A stretch of 6,863 nucleotides of DNA from positions 1 through 6,863 of the forward strand of contig VBNZ01000123.1 of assembly GCA_005877675.1 (NCBI GenBank). Direction: 5' to 3'. A program made the position numbers and the translations under genes. Shown here in pieces: positions 1-4,988 of this stretch (its first letter is position 1; each line of letters begins with the position of its first letter). The notes beneath the pieces are model-generated. The model had not been told where the DNA came from. It did no database searches and was given only the letters and a program-made list of their open reading frames with translations. The DNA comes from Gammaproteobacteria bacterium (GTDB lineage Bacteria > Pseudomonadota > Gammaproteobacteria > Xanthomonadales > Rhodanobacteraceae).

Positions 1-1681
1 CTTCCTTCGAGTCGACCGGATGATACTTGCCGTCGTAAACGATCACGCGCACATCCTGCAGCTGATAGCCCGCGACCGCGCCATGCTCGAGCACCTGGCG
101 CACGCCCTTCTCGACCGCTGGCAGGAACTGGCCCGGAATGGTGCCGCCTTTCACCTCGTCGACAAACTCGAAGCCCGTACCACGCGGCAGCGGTTCGATG
201 CGCAGAAACACTTCGCCGAACTGGCCAGCGCCGCCGGTCTGCTTCTTGTGACGATGATGGCCTTCGGCCTTGGCGCCAATCGTCTCGCGATAAGCGATCC
301 TCGGCGGGCGTGTCTTCACCTCGACGTCGTAGCGTTCCTTCATCCGCTGCAGCATCAGCTTCAAGTGCAGATCGGACAGCCCGCGCACGATCGACTCGTT
401 CAACTCCTTGTTGTGCTCGTAGCGGAAGCACGGATCTTCCTCGGCGAGCTTGTTGAGCGATTGCGCCAGCTTCTGTTCCTGGCCCTTGTGCGCAGGCTCG
501 ACCGCGAGGCCGAACATCGGCTGCGGAAACGCGAGCGGCGCGAGATGGATCTGATCTTCATCGTGCGAGTCGTGCAGCACCGCGTCGAAATGGATTTCCT
601 CGACCTTCGCCAGCGCGGCGATATCGCCCGGCACGGCGTGTTCGATCTCGACGTAGTCCTTGCCCCTGAGCTTGAACAGGTGGCCGACCTTGAACGGCTT
701 CTTGCCATCGTCGATGAAAAGCTGCGTATCGCGGCGAACCGTGCCTTGATACACGCGGAACACGCTGAGCTTGCCGACGAAGGGGTCGTTGATGATCTTG
801 AACACATCTGCGATCACGTGTTTCTTCGGATCAGGATCGGCCGAAATGGGCGTTGCACCCGCGCCGGTGCCTTTCACGAACGGCGGCGGATTGCCCTCCA
901 TCGGATTCGGCAGCAGTTTTTCCGCGACGTCGAGCAATTCCTTCACGCCCGTGCCAGTGCGCGCGCAGACGAAGCAGATCGGCACGAGATGGCCCTCGCG
1001 CAGGCATTGCTCGAACGCGTCGTGCAACTCGGCGCCGCTCAAGCCTTCTTCGCCGACGTCGAGGAAGTGATTCATCACCGTCTCGTTGATCTCCACGACC
1101 TGATCGATGATGCGCTGGTGCGCTTCGGCGACGGACGAAAAATCGGCGACGCCTTCGGGCTTGAAGAAGCAGTCGACGACCGCTTTGCCACCCATTGATG
1201 GCAGATTGATCGGCAGACATTCCGGGCCGAATGCGTCGCGCAGCTGTTCGACCAGCGCGCGGCAGTTGCCACCGTCGATCTTGTTGACGACGAGGATGCG
1301 CGCGAGGCCGCGCTGCTTGGCGTAATGCATCATGCGCTGCGTGCCGTATTCGATGCCGGTGTGCGCGTTGACGACGATCGCGACGGTTTCGACCGCGGCG
1401 AGCGCGGTCAGCGTCGGTCCGCGAAAATCCTGCGCGCCCGGCGTGTCGATGAGATTGATGTGGCACTCAGAGCGATCGATCGACGCGATCACGGTGTTGA
1501 GCGATTGTTTGCGCTCTTTCTCCATCGGATCGTAATCGGAAACCGTGGTGCCGCGCTCGACGGAGCCGGGGGTCTGGATCACGCCGCCTGCATGCAGCAG
1601 GGCTTCGAACAGCGTGGTCTTGCCCGCGGCGGAATGGCCGACGAGCGCGATGTTTCGGATGCCGTGGGTGGTGTACGTCAT
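1..1681 (-). CDS. Elongation factor G-like (EF-G2/FusA2-type) GTPase, 3' end missing
   Basis: This is a translational GTPase related to EF-G, which drives ribosomal translocation. The 560 residues seen here stop inside domain IV; the family is usually about 680-700 residues. Visible in order: P-loop GHSAAGKTT (residues 15-23), switch I ending ERKQSL (56-61), G3 DTPGAQDF (79-86), G4 NKID (133-136) and a G5-like CA (239-240). After the G' insert come domain II (about 285-375), domain III with EEDPCFR and GLSDLHL (about 388-455), and domain IV with the KKQTGGAGQFGEV signature (479-491) and YDGKYHPVDS (549-558). The DTPGH histidine important for GTP hydrolysis in EF-G is Ala83, and RGITI of switch I reads RKQSL. 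The protein is therefore a divergent paralogue, often annotated fusA2 elsewhere, and not the main EF-G. No str-operon genes (rpsL, rpsG, tuf) adjoin it. The ATG at 1681 starts directly before the conserved GTPase core and has a GGAG at 1692-1695. Confidence 0.93.
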   Translation of the reverse strand, partial: MTYTTHGIRNIALVGHSAAGKTTLFEALLHAGGVIQTPGSVERGTTVSDYDPMEKERKQSLNTVIASIDRSECHINLIDTPGAQDFRGPTLTALAAVETVAIVVNAHTGIEYGTQRMMHYAKQRGLARILVVNKIDGGNCRALVEQLRDAFGPECLPINLPSMGGKAVVDCFFKPEGVADFSSVAEAHQRIIDQVVEINETVMNHFLDVGEEGLSGAELHDAFEQCLREGHLVPICFVCARTGTGVKELLDVAEKLLPNPMEGNPPPFVKGTGAGATPISADPDPKKHVIADVFKIINDPFVGKLSVFRVYQGTVRRDTQLFIDDGKKPFKVGHLFKLRGKDYVEIEHAVPGDIAALAKVEEIHFDAVLHDSHDEDQIHLAPLAFPQPMFGLAVEPAHKGQEQKLAQSLNKLAEEDPCFRYEHNKELNESIVRGLSDLHLKLMLQRMKERYDVEVKTRPPRIAYRETIGAKAEGHHRHKKQTGGAGQFGEVFLRIEPLPRGTGFEFVDEVKGGTIPGQFLPAVEKGVRQVLEHGAVAGYQLQDVRVIVYDGKYHPVDSKE

Positions 1682-1716
1682 GGCCGCAAGACTCCAGGAG
1701 GACCTCGGGCGAACAA
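1678..1716 (-). CDS. Possible 12-residue leader peptide coupled to the EF-G-like gene
   Basis: A strong Shine-Dalgarno sequence, AAAGGAG (1722-1728, minus strand), lies five bases before a TTG codon at 1716. The frame reads MFARGPPGVLRP and ends at a TGA that overlaps the ATG of the EF-G-like gene (ATGA, 1678-1681). The arrangement suggests translational coupling. The ORF is short, uses a rare start codon and contains two consecutive proline codons, so it could be chance, with the upstream Shine-Dalgarno merely a remnant. The EF-G-like ATG also has its own GGAG, but at a loose spacing of ten bases. Confidence 0.2.
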   Translation of the reverse strand: MFARGPPGVLRP

Positions 1717-1883
1717 GATTTCTCCTTTCTGCCGCATCGGTCAAGGGGCGCTGCGCAACCCGTAGCTCGAATGAACCTGCGATCGCGCGGCAATCCGCAG
1801 CCTATGCCGCATAGATTCGGCAAGTCAGCGCCGATTTAGGCGCGCCCGGCTAAGTTCCACGGACACCGACTCGAATCGCGCAG

Positions 1884-2678
1884 ATGATCGAAAACACGGG
1901 GAACTGCGGTTCGGACAATGCCGAAACGGGACATAGCGCCGATCAATGGCTCGCGGCAATGCGCGAGCGCGCGCTTGCGCATGCGCGCGTGTCCCGGGCC
2001 GTGTGGCCGCGAGGTTGGAAATGGTTTGCCGTGACGGTCGCGGTGCTGGCACATGTACTGCTGGCGCTGTGGCTGCGCCACCTGATGCAAGCGCACCCCG
2101 CCTTCGACGACGAGCGCATCGAAGTGCGATTGATCGATGCGCCCCCGCCGGAGCCTGAGTTGCCCGTGCCGCCGCCAATCGTCGCGCAGCTTCACACGCC
2201 AGTGGCATCCATCGCGCCCCGTCGCGCGAATACGGCGCCCGCAGCACCGGCACCGGTCGTGTCGCAGGAAACGCCGAACGGGGTGCAACAGCTGCGTCTC
2301 TACAATATCGATGGCAGCATCATCGTTCCGCCGGAAACCGACAAAGCCGCTGTCGCGGACACGATGTTCGTGCCGAAGTCCACCGCGCCGTCGGCCCTGA
2401 TGCTGCCGCACCGCCCGCTGAAAATTCGCCCCAATCATTTCGCTGGTGTGTGGAAGAGCGGAAAGACCATCGATCTATTCGACCGTCTCAATGAACTCAT
2501 CGACGATCACCTCACGGTAAAGAAGGAAATGACGACGCCGTGGGGCAGCAAGATCAAATGCGAGGCAACTTATCTATTCATCATCGCCGTCGCAGGTTGC
2601 GGTTGGGGCTTCCCGCCACCGCCAGGCGGACGCCCAACAGAGCATTGGAAACCGGCAACGGAACTCGACGAGAAATAG
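1884..2678 (+). CDS. Single-pass inner-membrane protein with TonB-like N-terminal region
   Basis: I do not recognise a named family for this 264-residue protein. It has a basic cytoplasmic N-terminus (about 1-46), one hydrophobic helix (about 47-64, AVTVAVLAHVLLALWL) with a histidine in the middle (His57), then IEVRLIDAPPPEPELPVPPP and a Pro/Ala-rich stretch to about residue 126. This plan of helix with one His, then a periplasmic proline-rich linker, is the layout of TonB-type energy transducers. The C-terminal part (about 178-264) does not look like a TonB C-terminal domain. It contains KTIDLFDRLNELIDDHL, two cysteines (226 and 239) that could form a disulfide, and a GWGFPPPPGGRPTEHW segment. 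The ATG at 1884 is the first after an in-frame stop at 1851; no clear Shine-Dalgarno precedes it, and Met26 (1959) is an alternative. It is transcribed away from the EF-G-like gene. The coding call is firmer than the function. Confidence 0.8.
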   Translation: MIENTGNCGSDNAETGHSADQWLAAMRERALAHARVSRAVWPRGWKWFAVTVAVLAHVLLALWLRHLMQAHPAFDDERIEVRLIDAPPPEPELPVPPPIVAQLHTPVASIAPRRANTAPAAPAPVVSQETPNGVQQLRLYNIDGSIIVPPETDKAAVADTMFVPKSTAPSALMLPHRPLKIRPNHFAGVWKSGKTIDLFDRLNELIDDHLTVKKEMTTPWGSKIKCEATYLFIIAVAGCGWGFPPPPGGRPTEHWKPATELDEK

Positions 2679-2708
2679 CGATCGCGGCAGCGTGCGCCGG
2701 CGCCAAAA

Positions 2709-2740
2709 AAAATCGAGCGGAACGAAGTCCGCCCGATTTT
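2709..2740. terminator. Bidirectional rho-independent terminator
   Basis: A 13-base-pair stem with one A-C mismatch (AAAATCGAGCGGA / TCCGCCCGATTTT) closes a six-base loop (2722-2727) between two convergent genes. On the minus strand the stem runs into an uninterrupted T tract (plus-strand A at 2705-2712), so termination should be strongest for the EF-hand gene. On the plus strand only TTTT, itself part of the stem, follows. Confidence 0.85.
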
Positions 2741-2760
2741 CAAACGTGGAGGAAGATCGC

Positions 2761-3111
2761 TTATTTGCCGGACAGGCCCTTGGCATTGGCGAATTCAGAT
2801 GGCGACAGTTTGCCGTCATGGTTGGCGTCGAGCTTGTCGAACTGCGCAAGCAGCCCGGAGTTCGTGGCGGCTTCGGTCTTGTCGATGTAGCCGTCGCCGT
2901 TGGTGTCGAGCGCCTGGAAGCGCGCCTGCATGCTGACCGACGAATCGGCGCTGGTCGAGGTCTTGTCCATCTGCGCTGCGTTCGGATCTGGATCGGTCTG
3001 CGACGTCGATTGCTGTTGCTGTGTCGTGGTCGGCGGCGCAGCCAACGCAGTTGCGCCGAGCGACAACAGTGCGACGGTCGCGACAGAGAGGAGGGAGGTT
3101 TGCAGTTTCAT
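2761..3111 (-). CDS. Small exported protein with two EF-hand calcium-binding motifs
   Basis: This 116-residue protein has a signal peptide (MKLQTSLLSVATVALLSLGA, with probable cleavage after the A-L-A at 22-24), so it should be periplasmic or secreted. A low-complexity Thr/Gln/Ser/Asp linker (about 26-60) leads to two canonical 12-residue EF-hand loops: DTNGDGYIDKTE (69-80) and DANHDGKLSPSE (95-106). Both keep the acidic or amide ligands at loop positions 1, 3 and 5, Gly at 6 and Glu at 12, so calcium binding is likely; a calcium-dependent partner is unknown. The reading frame stays open to an ATG at 3174, but the ATG at 3111 is preferred because it opens the signal peptide and has AAAGGAG six bases upstream. 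It ends at the shared convergent terminator. Similar small EF-hand proteins are common in proteobacteria and mostly uncharacterised. Confidence 0.92.
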   Translation of the reverse strand: MKLQTSLLSVATVALLSLGATALAAPPTTTQQQQSTSQTDPDPNAAQMDKTSTSADSSVSMQARFQALDTNGDGYIDKTEAATNSGLLAQFDKLDANHDGKLSPSEFANAKGLSGK

Positions 3112-3117
3112 GGATAG

Positions 3118-3124
3118 CTCCTTT
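3118..3124 (-). promoter_or_regulatory. Ribosome binding site that fixes the EF-hand gene start
   Basis: AAAGGAG on the minus strand lies six bases before the ATG at 3111. It rules out the longer in-frame start at 3174, which would put 21 non-signal residues ahead of the signal peptide. Confidence 0.85.
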
Positions 3125-3166
3125 GCTTTTGGGGGGAACATCGCGGCCCTGAGGCATTGCGACGTT

Positions 3167-3222
3167 GCGATCAAGCGGATCGCGACGATGCGTTGTGCGC
3201 ATCGCGTGCGGCACGTGCCGCA
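3167..3222. promoter_or_regulatory. Three adjacent inverted repeats in a divergent promoter region
   Basis: Three perfect dyads sit side by side with two bases between them. The first is GCGATC-5-GATCGC (3167-3183), the second CGATGCG-5-CGCATCG (3186-3204), and the third an uninterrupted 16-base palindrome TGCGGCACGTGCCGCA (3207-3222). They lie 56-111 bases upstream of the EF-hand start and about 95 bases upstream of the hydrolase start. They could be operators for a dimeric regulator, or a run of hairpins in the EF-hand leader RNA. The arms differ in sequence, which argues against repeated sites for a single protein. No convincing -35/-10 pair was found in either direction. Confidence 0.4.
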
Positions 3223-3287
3223 TGTCGCAGATGACGCTCGCGACGTTGCCGACCATACGCTTGCAAGCCCAACCAGCGCTTAATCCC

Positions 3288-3311
3288 ATCTGCAATTTTT
3301 TAACAGATAAT
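3288..3311 (+). promoter_or_regulatory. AT-rich inverted repeat with -10-like hexamer before the hydrolase gene
   Basis: ATCTG (3288-3292) and CAGAT (3304-3308) flank an AT-rich spacer that includes six T in a row. GATAAT (3306-3311), a good -10 match, overlaps the right arm. No -35-like hexamer is visible 16-18 bases upstream. A transcript from this -10 would begin at or just after the first possible ATG (3317), which bears on the start choice for the hydrolase. Confidence 0.3.
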
Positions 3312-3316
3312 GCGCT

Positions 3317-4021
3317 ATGCAAAATGCAATGGATGCGAAAGCGATGAATGCGCTGTGCGTGCATGGCGCGGGTGGTGGCGGATGGGAATGGAATATCTGG
3401 CGCCGCACGTTTAGGGCGCGCGGTTGGCGCGTGTCGACGCCAGACTTACAGCCTGTGGCGGCAGGGATTGCGGCAACGCGCCTTGCCGATTACGCCGAAC
3501 AGGTCGCAGCGCAAGCGCGAGAGATGTCGGCGTCGGTGCTGATCGGCGCGAGTCTCGGCGCCTTGCTCGCATTGAAGGTTGCGTCGAACACCCAGACGCA
3601 CGCGCTGGTTCTGATCAATCCACTGCCGCCGGCGGACGTAGCGCCGGGCCTCACGCGGCGCGCCTATCCCGATGTCGTGCCCTGGGGCAGCGCGCGTTCA
3701 CTCGATTCGACGCTGCGTGCGCTGCCCGATGGCGACGATGCGGCGCGCCTGTACGCATTGCGCCGCTGGCGCGACGAGTCGGGCGCTGTCCTGCGCGACG
3801 CGTGCGCCGGCGTTTCGATCATTTGGCCGCGGTGTCCGATACTCGTGCTTGCGAGCGAATGCGATGAGGACGTGCCAGCCCAGACATCACATGCGTTGGC
3901 TGCGCGTTGCGCTGCGGAGCTCCACCTGCTGCAAGGCGCGAGCCATGTCGGTCCTCTGCTCGGGCGCGTTGCGCAGGCAAGCGCCGAATTCGCATTACGC
4001 TGGCTCGCTCGCGTCGTTTAA
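3317..4021 (+). CDS. Small alpha/beta-fold hydrolase
   Basis: This 234-residue protein has the expected parts of an alpha/beta hydrolase. There is an oxyanion-hole HGAGGGGWEW (16-25), a PDLQP after the second strand (42-46), and the nucleophile elbow GASLG with Ser79 (77-81) between VLI and a small-residue helix. A late acidic strand-loop, LASECDEDVP, has Asp183 as the likely triad acid, and GASHVGP provides His210. The lid region between about 103 and 165 is short, as in small esterase or lipase-like members. The substrate cannot be told from sequence; no signal peptide is visible, so it is probably cytoplasmic. ATGs at 3317, 3329 and 3344 are all in frame and none has a good Shine-Dalgarno. 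The last (Met10) begins just before the first core strand and may be the real start. It stands alone, with 133 bases before the next gene. Confidence 0.88.
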   Translation: MQNAMDAKAMNALCVHGAGGGGWEWNIWRRTFRARGWRVSTPDLQPVAAGIAATRLADYAEQVAAQAREMSASVLIGASLGALLALKVASNTQTHALVLINPLPPADVAPGLTRRAYPDVVPWGSARSLDSTLRALPDGDDAARLYALRRWRDESGAVLRDACAGVSIIWPRCPILVLASECDEDVPAQTSHALAARCAAELHLLQGASHVGPLLGRVAQASAEFALRWLARVV

Positions 4022-4024
4022 CAA

Positions 4025-4036
4025 AAAGTATACTTT
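4025..4036. promoter_or_regulatory. AT-rich palindrome containing a -10-like hexamer
   Basis: AAAGTATACTTT is a perfect 12-base palindrome just after the hydrolase stop codon, in locally GC-rich DNA. It includes TATACT (4029-4034), a good -10 match that could start the transcript for the gene at 4155. No -35-like hexamer lies at the right distance, so this is only a candidate promoter or operator. Confidence 0.25.
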
Positions 4037-4110
4037 ATGCTGAACTGAACGCACGCACACACGTGCGAAGAAATTCAGAACGAATTCATTCGCTGCGGCC
4101 TAGGGTCGCT

Positions 4111-4149
4111 CCACTGGGTACAACAAGGGCGCCCTTTGCCCTGTGGAGG
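4111..4149 (+). promoter_or_regulatory. Leader hairpin overlapping the ribosome binding site of the 4155 gene
   Basis: The Shine-Dalgarno GGAGG (4145-4149) lies five bases before the ATG at 4155 and selects that start over the in-frame GTG at 4143. Upstream, CCACTGGG (4111-4118) can pair at seven of eight positions with CCCTGTGG (4139-4146), which includes the first two G of the Shine-Dalgarno. The 12-base palindrome AAGGGCGCCCTT (4125-4136) sits inside the loop. If it forms, this fold would partly hide the ribosome binding site. The RBS is clear; the fold is inferred from pairing by eye. Confidence 0.45.
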
Positions 4150-4154
4150 CTTAC

Positions 4155-4655
4155 ATGAAACATCTGACGCGAACCATCGTTGCGACCCTGGGGATGACGC
4201 TGGCTGGCTCGGCCTGCGCGCTTGATCGTTACACCTACGTCACCGAGCGCGATGACGGCGCATATTTCGATTACGCGCATGTCGCGCGTGTCGATCGCGT
4301 GGTCGGCGTCATGCAGGAACCGCGAACACGCGAGGAATGCTGGAACGAGCCGCATCGTGAGTATCATCCAAGCACGACATATCGGCGTGAAGAGTTGCCA
4401 GCGTCCATCGTGACGACCGTGGACGGTCGCGATACGCTGGTGCGTAGCCAAGTCGTCGAGAACGGTGGCTACTACACCACTGGCTACGAAGAGAAATGTC
4501 GCACGCTGACCGACTATGACCCACAGCAGCGCACAATCAGCTACGACGTGGTTTACACCTATCATGGGCAGGATTACCACGATCGCATGAGTCACGATCC
4601 GGGCACGCAGGTGCGCATCCGCGTGGATCATGGCTATGTTGAATTGGCCGAGTAA
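4155..4655 (+). CDS. Exported protein resembling glycine-zipper 2TM proteins but lacking the zipper
   Basis: This 166-residue protein starts with a signal peptide (1-22, ending A-C-A before LDRY). Cys21 is not in a proper lipobox, so a lipoprotein is less likely. Two blocks resemble the flanks of glycine-zipper 2TM (17 kDa surface antigen-like) proteins. One is FDYAHVARVDRVVGVMQEPRTREECW (38-63, with Cys62). The other is KCRTLTDYDPQQRTISYDVVYTYHGQDYHDRMSHDPGTQVRIRV (114-157, with Cys115). In that family a Gly-rich membrane hairpin lies between the two blocks. Here residues 64-113 are polar and charged with no glycine repeat or hydrophobic segment, so the protein should be soluble in the periplasm. 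Cys62 and Cys115 may form a disulfide. The family link is from memory of consensus patterns. A terminator hairpin follows the stop by 20 bases, so it is monocistronic. Confidence 0.85.
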   Translation: MKHLTRTIVATLGMTLAGSACALDRYTYVTERDDGAYFDYAHVARVDRVVGVMQEPRTREECWNEPHREYHPSTTYRREELPASIVTTVDGRDTLVRSQVVENGGYYTTGYEEKCRTLTDYDPQQRTISYDVVYTYHGQDYHDRMSHDPGTQVRIRVDHGYVELAE

Positions 4656-4675
4656 CAGCGAAACATCGGCTTACC

Positions 4676-4701
4676 GAAGGGCGCGAACAATCGCGCCCTT
4701 C
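4676..4701 (+). terminator. Terminator hairpin after the zipper-less gene
   Basis: A perfect 11-base-pair stem, GAAGGGCGCGA / TCGCGCCCTTC, closes an ACAA loop 20 bases after the stop codon. Only a weak pyrimidine stretch (CTTCT) follows, so release may be incomplete. The stem is nonetheless the strongest hairpin in the gap. Confidence 0.7.
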
Positions 4702-4711
4702 CTTCTGGGCG

Positions 4712-4724
4712 TGGAATCATTCCA
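4712..4724. repeat. Short dyad TGGAAT-C-ATTCCA
   Basis: A perfect 13-base interrupted palindrome lies between the terminator and the intergenic repeat. It could be a protein-binding site or an outlying arm of the repeat element. Apart from this dyad I see nothing interpretable in 4702-4772. Confidence 0.3.
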
Positions 4725-4772
4725 TCAACGCGCCGGGCATGCCGAAGTAGCGCTCACCGCCTAACCCGTGAT

Positions 4773-4966
4773 TGAAACTTCCCGCGAAAGCGGGACTGCG
4801 TAGGCAGTATGCCGGAGCGAACATTCGCGCAGCGAATGGCCCGAAGGGCGCGCGACAGAGTCACGCGTAATCCAGTGCCTTCGTTTGTTTTGTCACGGAA
4901 GCGAACTTGTCACGGAAGCAAAGAGCGAAGACGCTGGATTCCCGTCAAGAGCAGGCGGGAATGACA
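4773..4966. repeat. Composite intergenic repeat (REP/MITE-like), no coding capacity
   Basis: This segment is dense in symmetry. It has a GAAA-loop hairpin TCCCGC-GAAA-GCGGGA (4780-4795) and a second hairpin ATTCGC-GCA-GCGAAT (4823-4837). A 15-base inverted repeat follows: AATCCAGTGCCTTCG (4869-4883) against CGAAGACGCTGGATT (4926-4940), 13 of 15 matching. Between its arms lies a direct repeat of TTGTCACGGAAGC (4890-4902 and 4907-4919, 17-base period). At the right end is ATTCCCG (4938-4944) against CGGGAAT (4956-4962). Inverted TTCCCG/CGGGAA motifs joined to TGGATT are typical of dispersed intergenic repeats in high-GC gammaproteobacteria. That it is multicopy is inferred. It lies downstream of genes on both sides and could also help end transcription of the oxidoreductase gene. 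Confidence 0.55.
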
Positions 4967-4988
4967 GCTGTACGTTGAATCGCACTCC

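Noticed and set aside
20..1198. 392-codon open frame on the plus strand opposite the EF-G-like gene
   Set aside because: Composition is Leu/Arg/His/Asp-rich without domain features, and the opposite strand encodes an unbroken EF-G-type protein.
1716..1744. TTGACC (1739-1744, minus) as a -35 box for the EF-G-like gene
   Set aside because: The -35 match is good, but the positions 17-18 bases downstream (AAATCT/AATCTT) match the -10 consensus poorly.
1467..1823. Minus-strand frame overlapping the start of the EF-G-like gene
   Set aside because: It is a shifted reading of the same DNA. The frame from 1681 gives the intact P-loop and GTPase motifs.
1836..2438. 200-codon minus-strand frame overlapping the TonB-like gene
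   Set aside because: It is an Arg-rich shadow with no signal or domain. The plus-strand frame has a coherent membrane-protein layout.
3112..3174. Longer EF-hand protein starting at 3174
   Set aside because: It would place 21 residues ahead of a clear signal peptide, and the strong Shine-Dalgarno points to 3111.
4143..4154. GTG at 4143 as start of the zipper-less protein
   Set aside because: This GTG is itself part of the Shine-Dalgarno region for the ATG at 4155, which starts a normal signal peptide.
4086..4631. 181-codon minus-strand frame opposite the zipper-less gene
   Set aside because: It spans the leader hairpin and the gene in antisense. The plus strand has the RBS, signal peptide and conserved cysteine blocks.
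4890..4919. TTGTCACGGAAGC direct repeat as a CRISPR fragment
   Set aside because: There are only two 13-base copies with a 17-base period; spacer length and repeat number do not fit a CRISPR array.
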